Below, in pieces: positions 40,225 to 51,667 of a stretch of 64,000 nucleotides of DNA. The position numbers and the translations under genes were made by a program. Source of the stretch: Trujillonella humicola (lineage in GTDB: Bacteria > Actinomycetota > Actinomycetes > Mycobacteriales > Geodermatophilaceae); contig NZ_JBJNRJ010000001.1 in NCBI RefSeq assembly GCF_046233715.1, positions 124,001-188,000 on the forward strand. Direction: 5' to 3'. How positions within the stretch are numbered: the stretch's first letter is position 1; each line of letters opens with the position of its first letter. Below the pieces are notes generated by a model. That model saw only the letters and a program-made list of their open reading frames with translations, was not told the DNA's origin and ran no database searches.

Positions 40225-43126
40225 TCACGACGGCCCGGCCGCCGGAGCCCGCCGGGCCGCTTCGAGGATCGACTCCCGGACGGCGGCCGGGAGGGCCGGA
40301 CGGCCGAACAGGTACCCCTGGCCGCGCTCGCAGCCCATGGCCCGCAGGGCGCGCAGCTGGCCCTCCGTCTCCACGCCCTCGGCCACGATCCGCAGCCCCA
40401 GCCCGTGCCCGAGCCCCACGATGCCGGCGACCATCGGCGATCGCGCGTCATCGGCGAGGCGTGCGGTGAACGACCTGTCGACCTTCATCTCGCTGACCGG
40501 CAACCGGTTCAGCTGGGCCAGCGACGAGTAGCCGGTCCCGAAGTCGTCGACCGAGATGCCGACGCCGAGGCCGTCGAGTTCCTCCAGGTGTCCGTGCCGG
40601 GTGGCCACGGCGGAGAGGACCTGGCTCTCGGTCACCTCCAGGATCAGCCGGGAGCACGGCAGGTCCGTCTCCCGGAGGATCCGCTCGACGGTGGCGGTGA
40701 AGCCGGGATCGGTGAGCTGGACGGCGGAGACGTTGACGGCGACCTCCAGGTGCAGCCCGTCCACCTGCCAGGCCGCCACGGTGCGGCACGCCTCGGCAAG
40801 GACGTGCACCCCCACCTCCCGGATGAGGCCGCTCGCCTCGGCCAGGGGGATGAAGACGTCCGGCGGCACGGCGCCGAGGACGGGGTGGTCCCACCGCGCG
40901 AGCGCCTCGACGGCGACGACCCGGCCGCTCGCCAGGTCGACCTGCGGTTGCAGGTGCACCCCGATCTCGCCGCGCCCGACGGCGCCGTGCAGATCCGTCT
41001 CGAGCCGCAGGCGCTCGCGCCCGGTCGTCCTGGTCCGGCAGTGCCAGGAGCTGGATCCTGCTCCGCTTCATGTCCTCCCGTGCCCGCTCGACCAGGTCCC
41101 GCGTCGACTGCTGCGCCACGCCGTCGTCCATGCCTGCCGCCGTCGCCTCGTCCACGGCGGTCCCGATCGAGAGCTGGACGAACACCTCCTGGTCCCCGAC
41201 CGGCACCGGTGCCAGCAGGAACCGGCGGATCCGGTCGGCGACCTCTCCTGCACCGACCTCGGACGTGTCGGGCAGCAGGACGGCGAACTCGTCCCCGCGG
41301 AAGCGCGCCACGGAGTCCTGGCTGCGGACCGCCGACCGCAGCCGGCGGGCGACCACCTGGAGCACCTGGTCGCCCGCTCCGTGCCCGAGGCTGTCGTTGA
41401 TGCGCCTGAGCCGGCTGATGTCGCAGAAGAGGACGGCGACGCGTCCGGTTCGCGACCTGGGCGCCCTCAGGGCGGCGCCGGCCCGGGTCTCGAGGACCGC
41501 ACGGTTCGGCAGGCCGGTGAGGGGGTCGTGTGCGGCCCGGTGGCGGATCTCGTCCATCAAGTGCGTGTTGTCCAGCGCCACGCCGGCCAGACCGGAGAGT
41601 CCCCAGAGCCGCTCGGTGACGCCCTCGCCGAGCGCGGCCGGTGCCGTGCTGTGCGCCCAGTGGGCCAGGACGATGCCCACCAGCCGATCGTCGACCTTCA
41701 CCGGTACCCCGGCCATCGCGGTCACCTCGAAGGCGCCGAGCACCTCGGCGGCCCACGGGGAGCTCGACCGGTCGACGAGCATCGGCGCTCCGACGGCGGC
41801 CATCTCCCGCAGCTCAGGGCTGTCGGCGGTGCTGGTGGTGTAGTCCGCCAGTTTCGGGGCCAGGTCCTGCGGCCAGCCGCTCATCCCGGCGATCCAGACG
41901 GACTGGGCCTCCGGTTCCCACAGGGCAACCGCGGACCGGTCGGCACCGCAGAGCGCCGGAACGGCATCGGCGACGATCTGGGCGATCTCCCGCGGCTCCC
42001 GGCGCCCGGCCATCGAGCGGGCGACCGCGAGCAGCAGGCGCGCTGTCTCCTCCTGCTCCCGGGCCTCTGCCAGTGACGCGGCCAGTTCGATGGCGGCCGC
42101 TGCATGGCGGGCGTAGGCGGTGAGCAGCTCGACGTCCCCGGGGAAGGTGTGCTGCCCGGGCCAGGCGACCACGGCGAGGACGCCGTAGTGCCGCGTCGCG
42201 GAGGTCACCGGCACGGCGAGCACGGACGTGCCGCCGACCTCCCGGCAGCCGACCTCCAGCCGGCCGTCCCCGAGCGCGGCCAGCACCGACGAGCCCAGGC
42301 CTCGCGAGCGCACGTGCCGTCGACCGTGCGGCAGGCGCACGTCGAGCACGTACCCCGGCGCGTGCACCGCCTGGTCCGCCCGCGAGGCGACGCGGTCGAG
42401 GGTGTCCTCGAGGGAGTCCCCGCTGAGGAGATCGGTCGCGGCTGCCTGCAGGTTGCGCAGCCGCTCCTCGGCATCGGCGGCCGGCGCTGCGACGGTGCTC
42501 CCCGGTGCGGAGCGGTGCCCGGTCCGCCGCCGCCAGCGGGGGCGCGCAGTCCGCTCCTCCCACGTGACCGTGTACTCGCACTGCGCCTCTCCGTCGACCT
42601 GGCAGGCCCGGTGGTCGACGACCGCAGGGGGCAGGCCGAACAGCACGGGGACCTCGCGCAGCAACCCGACGTTGTAGTCGCAGTCCACCCGGCTGGGAGC
42701 GTGCGGGGGGAGCACCCGCCACGTCAGTTGCGCCGTGCGCTCCGCAGCGGCCTCGCAGCGGAACACCGCGGAGGTGTCGAACCGGGGCGAGATCCGGGAG
42801 ACCTGCCGCAGGACACCGGCGGGGGATCCGAAGGCGGTCAGCACGGTCCGCAGCGCCGTCACCGCAGGGTCCGAGATCGCGGCGGCGCCGAGCGCGAGCC
42901 CGATACGCGGGTCACCGAGCTCCTCGGCGGCCGCCGCGAACAGGCGCAGCTTCTCCGGATAGGACACCCGCCCCCGGACGCCCGTCAGCTGCGTTCGCCG
43001 GCCGGCCAGATCCGCGCGGTCGAGCACGCGCTCGACCGCGTGCTCGCCGCCGCGCTCGGCCACGACACGCAGCAGGAGCCGAGTGGTGACCGTGGAGGTC
43101 CCCGCCAGCGCCTTCGTCCCGTCCAC
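40225..43126 (-). pseudogene. Frameshifted multi-domain GAF-GAF-GGDEF-EAL protein
   Basis: GTG 43126 has GGAGG upstream (AGGAGGCACC). The first frame encodes an uncharacterised N-terminal domain (~1-185, with CQVDGEAQCEYTVTW), two GAF-like domains (~225-365, ~380-545), and a GGDEF domain whose signature is RGDEF (FRGDEFAVLL, ~610-614). Near 41021 the frame changes by one base (one extra nucleotide, possibly in the CCC run 41020-41022). The EAL domain continues in the next frame to 40225 with VEALARWDHP, VNVSAVQL, LEVTESQ, DDFGTGYSSL, MKVDRSF and AEGVE. Either a real mutation separating the two domains, or a sequencing error. As read, the EAL half is not translated from the first frame. Confidence 0.8.
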
Positions 43127-43416
43127 GGTGCCTCCTGTCCTGTCCCTGCGGGCCGCGCTCACCGCCGACCTTCCCGGCAGATATCGGCCGATGTCGTCTC
43201 GGCTTGAGTGAAGGTCGAGCCGGCTCCCACCCGTCAGGGGCCACGGCGACCCGCCGCGCCCGGTGGTGCGGGAGGCGAGCGCCCGACCGCCCGGGACGGA
43301 CGCCGGCGTGCGGGAGCGCCGGGCCCGCACGGCCGAGGGTGCGAGGGCTCTCGGTCGCGACCCTCCGGAGCCCCGGCCTGTGCGTGGCGCGCGGGCTGAC
43401 CTGTGAGTATGGCCGG

Positions 43417-45771
43417 GTGGACGGCGCCGGTACGCGGGTGCCCTGGTCGGTCTGGCTGGGGCCGCGGGTCCGCCGTCCCTCCGATCTCGTCCGGCTCGGC
43501 GGGGCCCTCGCCGGCCTCGGCTTCCTGGTCTTCGGAGCGCTGCTGGCGCCCGACGTCGCCACGGACGTGGCCGACGCCGTCCCCGCGGCGACGGCCGGCC
43601 CGGTCCGGGTGCTGCTGTCCATCGCCTCCGTGGCGATCTCGCTGGGCACCCTCGGCGTCATCGTCGCCGTCCTCGTGGACGCCGGGCGGTCTCGCCGCCC
43701 CGCACTGCTCACCGCGGTGCTGGCCTGCCTCGCCGGGCTCGTGCTCGCCGCCCTCGCCGAGAGCCTCGGGGACGCGGCCGGGGGCGTCGTGGCGCACGCG
43801 CTGACCGGTCCGCGCGACGACGCGGCGCTCGTGCCGGTCACCGCGGCGACCGCCCTCCTCGTCGGCGCCGACCTGCAGCGCCGCCGACGCTGGCTCGCGC
43901 CGGCCCGGTACGCGGTGCTGGCTGCGGCCGCCACCTCGGTGGCCCTCGGGTCGGTGACCGTGCCGGGAGCGATCGGCGCCCTGCTGCTGGCCGCGGTGGT
44001 CGGCTGCGGTGCTCGGCTGGCCGTGGGGGTCGCCCCCGCCCGCCCCGCGGAGGACGCCGTGCGGTCGGCGCTGGCCCGCGCCGGCGTTCCGCTCGACGGT
44101 CTGCGGCTGGCCGAGCAGTCGACCGGCCGTGCCCGCTACGTGGGGACCGACGCCGAGGGCGAGGTCTGCGTGACCGTCGTCGACCCGGACGGCCGCGGGC
44201 CCTCCGTCGTCCGCCGGCTCGGCCGGATGGTGCGCTTCCGCGCCGCGGTCGTCGGCCGGCCGGCGCTCACCCAGCGCGGCCTGATCGAGCGGCAGGCGCT
44301 GAGCGCCTCACTGGCCGCCGCCGCCGGTGTCGCGGCGCCGGCGGTCCTGGCGGTGCTCTCGGTGGGCCCGGCGCTGATGCTCGTCGAGCGACCGCTGACG
44401 GGGCTCCCCCTGACCGGGGCCGAGGGCCCGGCGGGTGCTCCGGAGGGACTGGAGGCGGCGTTCCGGGCCCTGCGTCGCCTGCACGACAACGGCCTGGCGC
44501 ACGGGGCGATCGGGCCCGACACGGTGGTCCTGACCGCCGAGGGGGAGGCAGGGTTCACCGACCTCGGCGCGGCGCAGCCCGCTGCCGGTGAGCTGCAGCG
44601 CGACCTCGACGTCGTGGCCCTGCTCGCCGTGGGGGCCCTGGTCGCCGGCGCCGCCGGATCGGTGGCGGCGCTGCGGTCGGAGTACAGCGGGGACCCGGCC
44701 ATGCAGGCCCGGCTCGGCGCGCTCGTCCGGCCCCTGGCGCTCGCCCCGCCGCTGCGCCGCCCGGTGCGCCGCGCCGACGTCCTGGGCCCGCTGCGGGCGG
44801 AGCTCGCGGTCCCGGGCGGCCCGCCGGGTGCCGCGCCGCGGCTGGAGCGCTTCGCGATCCGCACGATCCTCACCGTGGCGGCCACGGTCGTGGCCGCCTT
44901 CCTGCTGGCCACGCAGCTGTCGCGGGTCAGCCTCCTCGACGAGCTGCGCGACGCCGATCCCTGGTGGTTCGGCGTGGCGCTGGTCGGCTCGGCGGTCACC
45001 TACCTCGGCGCGGCCCTGGTGCTGGTGGCCTTCACCCCGTCGGCGATCTCCCTCGCCCGCACGACGCTGGTGCAGGTGGCCGCGTCGTGGCTGACGCTCG
45101 TGACGCCGCCGACCGTGGGACACGTCGGGCTGAACGTCCGCTTCCTGCAGCGGTCCGGGATGCCGGTCCCCGCCGCAGCGGCGACCGTCGCGGTCAGCCA
45201 GGTGGCCACCGTCGTCGTCACGATCGCGCTGCTGCTGGTCGCCGGCTGGGTCAGCGGCGTGACGACGGCGCGGCTGTCGCTGCTGCCCAGCGGCCAGGTG
45301 CTGCTCGTGCTCGTCGGTGCCCTCCTGGCGGTGGCCGCGCTGCTCGCGGTGCCGCCCGTCCGGCGCCTGCTGCACAGCCGGCTCGAGCCCTTCGTCCGGC
45401 ACTCGCTGCCCCAGCTGCTGACCGCGGCCACCGATCCGCGGCGGCTGGGCACCGCGCTGCTCGGCATCCTGGTGCTCAACGCCGGGTACGTGCTGGCGCT
45501 CGACGCCTCGCTGCGGGCCTTCGCCGGGTCGGTCTCGCTGCCCACCCTGGCCGGGGTGTACCTGGTCGCCTCCACGGTGGGCTCGGTGGCGCCCACCCCG
45601 GGGGGTCTCGGGGCGGTCGAGGCGGCGCTGGTCGGCGGCCTGACCGCGGTCGGCGTGCCGGTGGCGACGGCTCTGGCCGCCGTGCTGGCCTTCCGCACCG
45701 CCACGTTCTGGCTGCCCGCGCCGGTCGGGTGGGTCGCCTTCGTCCACCTGCAGCGCCGCCGGCACATCTGA
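43417..45771 (+). CDS. Kinase-like/flippase (LPG synthase TM, UPF0104-type) fusion
   Basis: 784 aa from GTG 43417. About seven TM helices in the first ~200 residues, then a soluble region (~215-470) with protein-kinase-like features: an HGAIGPDTVVL loop in place of HRDLKxxN and FTDLGAA in place of DFG. The catalytic Asp of HRD is Ala here, so I read it as a probable pseudokinase. The C-terminal ~300 residues carry 7-8 helices of the lysylphosphatidylglycerol synthase TM/flippase family (DPWWFGVALVGSAVTYLGAALVL, APTPGGLGAVEAALVGGLTAVGV). No aminoacyl-PG synthase domain is present. Lipid translocation is the likely role (inference). Confidence 0.8.
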   Translation: MDGAGTRVPWSVWLGPRVRRPSDLVRLGGALAGLGFLVFGALLAPDVATDVADAVPAATAGPVRVLLSIASVAISLGTLGVIVAVLVDAGRSRRPALLTAVLACLAGLVLAALAESLGDAAGGVVAHALTGPRDDAALVPVTAATALLVGADLQRRRRWLAPARYAVLAAAATSVALGSVTVPGAIGALLLAAVVGCGARLAVGVAPARPAEDAVRSALARAGVPLDGLRLAEQSTGRARYVGTDAEGEVCVTVVDPDGRGPSVVRRLGRMVRFRAAVVGRPALTQRGLIERQALSASLAAAAGVAAPAVLAVLSVGPALMLVERPLTGLPLTGAEGPAGAPEGLEAAFRALRRLHDNGLAHGAIGPDTVVLTAEGEAGFTDLGAAQPAAGELQRDLDVVALLAVGALVAGAAGSVAALRSEYSGDPAMQARLGALVRPLALAPPLRRPVRRADVLGPLRAELAVPGGPPGAAPRLERFAIRTILTVAATVVAAFLLATQLSRVSLLDELRDADPWWFGVALVGSAVTYLGAALVLVAFTPSAISLARTTLVQVAASWLTLVTPPTVGHVGLNVRFLQRSGMPVPAAAATVAVSQVATVVVTIALLLVAGWVSGVTTARLSLLPSGQVLLVLVGALLAVAALLAVPPVRRLLHSRLEPFVRHSLPQLLTAATDPRRLGTALLGILVLNAGYVLALDASLRAFAGSVSLPTLAGVYLVASTVGSVAPTPGGLGAVEAALVGGLTAVGVPVATALAAVLAFRTATFWLPAPVGWVAFVHLQRRRHI

Positions 45772-45792
45772 CCGGCCGCCTCACCGGCCGCC

Positions 45793-48168
<2,376 letters not shown>

Positions 48169-48198
48169 TGGGGTCTCCGTTCCGCTGGTGAGGCGAGG

Positions 48199-48612
48199 TC
48201 AGGGCAGCTGCTGGATGCGGAGCATGTTCCCGGCGGGATCCCGGAACGCGCAGTCCCGTACACCGTACGGCTGGTCGACCGGTTCCTGCACCACCTCGGC
48301 GCCGCCGGCCGCGATCCGCTCGAACGCCGCGTCGAGGTCCTTCGTGGCGAGGATGAGGCTCGCGTAGGTGCCCTTGGCCATCATCTCGGCGATCGTGCGC
48401 CGCTCCTCCTCGGTCACGCCGGGGTTGGCGGCCGGCGGGTGCAGCACGACAGAGGTGCCCTCGCCGCCCGGCGGGCCGACGGTGATCCAGCGCATCGGGC
48501 CGGAGCCGACGTCGAGGCGGACCTCGAAGCCGACGGTGTCCCGGTAGAAGGCCAGCGAGGCCTCCGGGTCGTCGTGGGGGAGGAAGGTCTGGTGGACGGC
48601 GATGTCGGTCAT
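48199..48612 (-). CDS. VOC family (glyoxalase/bleomycin-resistance fold) protein
   Basis: 137 aa from ATG 48612; a GTG at 48621 in frame would add three residues. MTDIAVHQTFLPHDDPEASLAFYRDTVGFEVRLDV and the C-terminal YGVRDCAFRDPAGNMLRIQQ are the paired betaalphabetabetabeta modules of glyoxalase/bleomycin-resistance proteins. Substrate unknown. It lies 30 nt upstream of the UvrA-like gene and 10 nt downstream of the AraC gene, so the three are likely co-transcribed. Confidence 0.85.
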   Translation of the reverse strand: MTDIAVHQTFLPHDDPEASLAFYRDTVGFEVRLDVGSGPMRWITVGPPGGEGTSVVLHPPAANPGVTEEERRTIAEMMAKGTYASLILATKDLDAAFERIAAGGAEVVQEPVDQPYGVRDCAFRDPAGNMLRIQQLP

Positions 48613-48622
48613 GGCGGTCACG

Positions 48623-49081
48623 CTAGGGACGAGGGCGCTGCCGGGGCTTCTCGATTTCTGACCGGTCGCGGAGCCGGACCGGCCGGGTGACCTGCTTGGC
48701 CACGCACGGCGGCAGTCCGGCGGTCGTCTGCGCGAGCGCGCGGCGGTAGGCGCTCGGCGACATCCCGACCAGCTCGGTGAACCGGGTGCTGAACGTGCCC
48801 AGCGACGAGCAGCCCACGGCGAAGCACACCTCCGTGACGCTGAGGTCGCCGCGCTGCAGCAGGGCCATCGCCCGCTCGATGCGGCGGGTCATGACGTAGG
48901 AGTACGGCGACTCGCCGTAGGCGCGCCGGAACTCGCGGCTCAGGTGCCCGGCCGACATGTGCGCGCCGCGGGCGAGCGTCTCGACGTCCAGCGGCCGGGC
49001 GTACTCGCGGTCGATCCGGTCGCGGACGCGCCGCAGCCGCGCGAGGTCGCGCAGCCGCTGGTCGGCGGGCGTGCTCGTCAC
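48623..49081 (-). CDS. AraC-family transcriptional regulator (DNA-binding domain only)
   Basis: 152 aa from GTG 49081. It contains just the two-helix-turn-helix AraC/XylS domain (~20-120): LARLRRVRDRIDREYARPLDVETLARGAHMSAGHLSREFRRAYGESPYSYVMTRRIERAMALL followed by LSVTEVCFAVGCSSLGTFSTRFTELVGMSPSAYRR. No effector domain precedes it. It may regulate its own operon, which includes a VOC protein and the UvrA-like ATPase. A longer upstream frame runs through a palindromic repeat and is rejected. Confidence 0.86.
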   Translation of the reverse strand: MTSTPADQRLRDLARLRRVRDRIDREYARPLDVETLARGAHMSAGHLSREFRRAYGESPYSYVMTRRIERAMALLQRGDLSVTEVCFAVGCSSLGTFSTRFTELVGMSPSAYRRALAQTTAGLPPCVAKQVTRPVRLRDRSEIEKPRQRPRP

Positions 49082-49150
49082 GGGCGCCGATCCTGCCGGG
49101 TCGGGACGGCGTCGTGCGCGGTCGGCCGCGCGCACGCGCGGGCATCGTCC

Positions 49151-49175
49151 TCCGCCGACGTGGCCACTTCGGCGG
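49151..49175. repeat. CCGAAGTGG|CCACTTCGG family palindrome, copy 3
   Basis: TCCGCCGACGTGG followed by the complement of TCCGCCGAAGTGG, i.e. one changed base relative to the 32.7-kb copies. GGCCACGTCGG at 49192-49202 pairs with the altered arm. It lies in a divergent gap, not after a gene end. Confidence 0.7.
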
Positions 49176-49245
49176 GGTTCCCCGCCGGGACGGCCACGTC
49201 GGACAGGCGGCATCACACCGCCAGGGGCTAGCGACAGTCGGCGTG

Positions 49246-49264
49246 TATCGATTGACAATCGATA
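49246..49264 (+). promoter_or_regulatory. Palindromic operator TATCGATTG-A-CAATCGATA
   Basis: Perfect 9-1-9 palindrome that contains TTGACA, a -35-like hexamer, 22 nt before the DUF2975 ATG; an extra half-site TCGATA is at 49280-49285. AT-rich in a GC-rich genome. Likely binding site of the small XRE regulator encoded in the same operon. Confidence 0.7.
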
Positions 49265-49286
49265 GCAAGAGCGCGAGGGTCGATAC

Positions 49287-49781
49287 ATGTCCCGGATCCC
49301 CCGCGTGGTGCTGCCGTTGCGCGTCCTGCTCGTCGTGGTGTTCGCCGCGCTCGTGGCCGCGCAGGTCGCGGCGCTGCCCCGGATGCTCCCCGACATCGCC
49401 GACCCCTCGCCGGAGCAGTCGACGGTGCGGGCGGCCATGCTCGCCGCCTCGGTGCTCGGCCTGGTCTGCGTGCAGGTGGTCGTCGTGTGCACCTGGCGGC
49501 TGCTGACCCTCGTCGCCGACGACCGCATCTTCAGCGCGGATGCCCTGCCGTGGGTCGACGCGATCGTGCGGGCGGTCGCGGTCGGGGAGGCGATGCTCGC
49601 CGGGGCCCTCGTCTGCTCCTACTACTTCGTCGTCGACGAGGTCAGCGACGACCCGGCGCTGCCGCTGCTGCTGCTCGTGCTCCTGCTGATCGGGGCCGTG
49701 GTCGGGCTCCTCCTGGTCGTGATGCGCGCGCTGCTGCGGCACGCCACCGCGCTGCGCACCGACCTGGATGCGGTCATCTGA
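49287..49781 (+). CDS. DUF2975 family membrane protein
   Basis: 164 aa. Four TM helices (about 8-28, 48-72, 90-112, 124-148): VVLPLRVLLVVVFAALVAAQVAALP, LGLVCVQVVVVCTWRLLTLVADDRIFSADALPWVDAIVRAV. The TWRLL...D.IFS segment is typical of DUF2975, which is almost always paired with a short YozG-type HTH protein, as here. ATG 49287 follows GAGGGT. The stop overlaps the HTH gene by one base. Function unknown. Confidence 0.85.
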   Translation: MSRIPRVVLPLRVLLVVVFAALVAAQVAALPRMLPDIADPSPEQSTVRAAMLAASVLGLVCVQVVVVCTWRLLTLVADDRIFSADALPWVDAIVRAVAVGEAMLAGALVCSYYFVVDEVSDDPALPLLLLVLLLIGAVVGLLLVVMRALLRHATALRTDLDAVI

Positions 49782-50026
49782 TGCCGATCGTCGTCCGCAT
49801 CGACGTGGAACTGGCCCGCCGGAAGATGAGCGTCGGCGAGTTCGCCGAGCGCGTCGGGCTCACCCCCGCCAACGTCGCCGTGCTGAAGAACGGCCGCGCC
49901 AAGGCGGTCCGCTTCAGCACGCTGGAGGCGATGTGCCGGGTGCTCGGCTGCCAGCCCGGCGACCTGCTCGAGTGGGTCCCCGACGAGCACGACGCCCCGC
50001 TGCCCGCGCACGAGCCTGCCCCGTGA
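49781..50026 (+). CDS. Small XRE/YozG-type helix-turn-helix regulator
   Basis: 81 aa. HTH_26 pattern: MPIVVRIDVELARRKMSVGEFAERVGLTPANVAVLKNGRAKAVRFSTLEAMCRVLGCQPGDLLEW. It partners DUF2975 membrane proteins in many Gram-positives. ATG overlaps the DUF2975 stop; the next gene begins in its stop (GTGA). It likely represses its own operon through the palindrome at 49246-49264 (inference). Confidence 0.88.
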   Translation: MPIVVRIDVELARRKMSVGEFAERVGLTPANVAVLKNGRAKAVRFSTLEAMCRVLGCQPGDLLEWVPDEHDAPLPAHEPAP

Positions 50027-51195
50027 CCGGAGCGTGGTCGGCCGACGTGCTCGTCGTCGGTGCCGGGCTCGCTGGCCTGCACACGGCCACCCTGCTGGCC
50101 CGCTGCGGGCACGACGTACTGCTGGCCGAGCGCCGTCCCACCCTGACCGGCGCCGTCCGCACGACCGGGATCTTCGTGCGCCGGACCCTCGACGACTTCC
50201 CGCTGCCGGCGGAGCACCTCGGGCCGCCCATCCGGCGCGTCGTGCTGTACCCGCCCGATCGGCGGCGGTCGGTCGAGCTGGACAGCGAGCGCGACGAGTT
50301 CCGCGTCGGGGACATGGGCCCGCTCTACCTCGCCGCGGCCCGGGAGGCGGCCGGCGCGGGGGTGCGGATCGCGCTGGGGACCCGCTGCGGCGGGCGGGAC
50401 GGCGGTGACTGGCTGCTCACCGGCCCCGGCGGGCCGGTGCGGGTCCGGGCACGGTTCGCCGTCGGCGCCGACGGCGCGCGGTCGCGGGTGGCCCGCGATC
50501 TCGGCCTGGACCGCAACCGGCACCTGCTCGTCGGTGCGGAGGAGGTCTTCCCGGTGGCCGGGTCCGCCGGGCCGCCCACCTTCCACTGCGTGCTCGACCC
50601 CGCCCTGGCGCCGGGCTACCTGGCCTGGGTGGTCGACGACGGCCGGCACGCCCACGTCGGCGTCGCCGGTCACGCCACCCGGTTCCCCGACGGTCTGCGG
50701 GCGGCCCTGGACGCGTTCCGCGCCTCCGCGCCGGGCCGGCCCGTCCCCGCCGTGCCCGGGGACGTCGAGCGGCGCGGCGGCCCCATCCCCGTCGGCGGGC
50801 TCCTGCGGCGGATCGCCTCGTCGGACGGCCTGCTCGTCGGGGACGCGGCGGGGGCGGTCTCCCCGCTCACGGCCGGCGGCCTCGACCCGTGCCTGCGCCT
50901 GTCCGCGCACGCCGCCGCCGTCCTCGACGAGGCGCTGCGCGCCGGCCGGACCGACCTGCCGGCCGCCTACGACGGCGCGGACCTGCGGGCGCGTTTCCGC
51001 GGGCGGCTGCTGCTGCGCCGCGGGCTCTCCGGCGTCCGGACGACGGCCGTGGCGTCGGCCGGCTTCGCCCTGCTGCGCACGCCGCCCGGGCGGGCCGCGG
51101 CGCGCCGGGTGCTGTTCGGGGACCGCTCCTTCCCCGACCCCTCGCCCGCCGTGCCGGCCGACATGCCGCGCCCGGGTGCGACCGCCCGGTCCTGA
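50023..51195 (+). CDS. FAD-dependent oxidoreductase (geranylgeranyl reductase-like)
   Basis: 390 aa from GTG in the ATG/GTGA overlap. FAD Rossmann motif DVLVVGAGLAGLHTATLLARCGHDVLLAE at the N-terminus, the second FAD motif ARFAVGADGARSRVARDLGL near 145, and LLVGDAAGAVSPLTAGGLDPCLRLSAHAAAVLDEAL near 280. The GDAAG motif and layout match the flavoprotein monooxygenase/geranylgeranyl reductase class. No partner or prenyl genes are adjacent, so the substrate is open. Co-transcribed with DUF2975 and the XRE gene. Confidence 0.83.
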   Translation: MTGAWSADVLVVGAGLAGLHTATLLARCGHDVLLAERRPTLTGAVRTTGIFVRRTLDDFPLPAEHLGPPIRRVVLYPPDRRRSVELDSERDEFRVGDMGPLYLAAAREAAGAGVRIALGTRCGGRDGGDWLLTGPGGPVRVRARFAVGADGARSRVARDLGLDRNRHLLVGAEEVFPVAGSAGPPTFHCVLDPALAPGYLAWVVDDGRHAHVGVAGHATRFPDGLRAALDAFRASAPGRPVPAVPGDVERRGGPIPVGGLLRRIASSDGLLVGDAAGAVSPLTAGGLDPCLRLSAHAAAVLDEALRAGRTDLPAAYDGADLRARFRGRLLLRRGLSGVRTTAVASAGFALLRTPPGRAAARRVLFGDRSFPDPSPAVPADMPRPGATARS

Positions 51196-51278
51196 CCGGC
51201 CCGCCACGCTCCTGACCTCGCCGTATGTCGACATGGCGGCGGATCGGGAGCGGGGTCACCGGCCCCGCTCGAGGCGTT

Positions 51279-51291
51279 CACAACGGTTGTG
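51279..51291. promoter_or_regulatory. Short palindrome CACAAC-G-GTTGTG
   Basis: Perfect 6-1-6 palindrome in the 211-nt gap upstream of the gene at 51407, a candidate operator for the hypothetical-gene cluster. Confidence 0.35.
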
Positions 51292-51406
51292 TTGCGGCGT
51301 CGCCCGGGTCGTGTCCGGCGGGCCGCCGGCGCGGGTCGCGGACCCCACTATTCGTGCTGTCAGCGGCTCTTCCCCGGCCGCGACGGACGCCTCGAGGAGC
51401 ACCCGC

Positions 51407-51667
51407 GTGAACGCCCCCCATGCACTGGCCACCCGCCCGCCCTCCCGGTCCGGGACGGACGAGCAGACCGGGCTGACGGCGCTGCTGGACATGTTCTCGG
51501 CGGAGGAGGTGCCGGCCGGTACCCCCTCGCCGGGGCAGCGCCCGCGTCCGACCCTGCGGGCCTCCGCGCCCCGCCTGGGTGCCCGCCTGCTCGCCTGGAC
51601 CCGCGCGTCGTCGCAGCGCGCGGCCGCGTGGGGCGCCGGCCCGCAAGGAGCCTGGCGTGCCTGGTGA
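51407..51667 (+). CDS. Hypothetical protein, first of a small cluster
   Basis: 86 aa from GTG 51407, with GAGGAG eight nt upstream. Sequence NAPHALATRPPSRSGTDEQTGLTALLDMFSAEEVPAGTPSPGQ then Arg/Ala-rich RLGARLLAWTRASSQRAAAW. No membrane segment or family. It overlaps the following gene by 11 bases, so the two are translationally linked. Codon use looks normal. Confidence 0.5.
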   Translation: MNAPHALATRPPSRSGTDEQTGLTALLDMFSAEEVPAGTPSPGQRPRPTLRASAPRLGARLLAWTRASSQRAAAWGAGPQGAWRAW

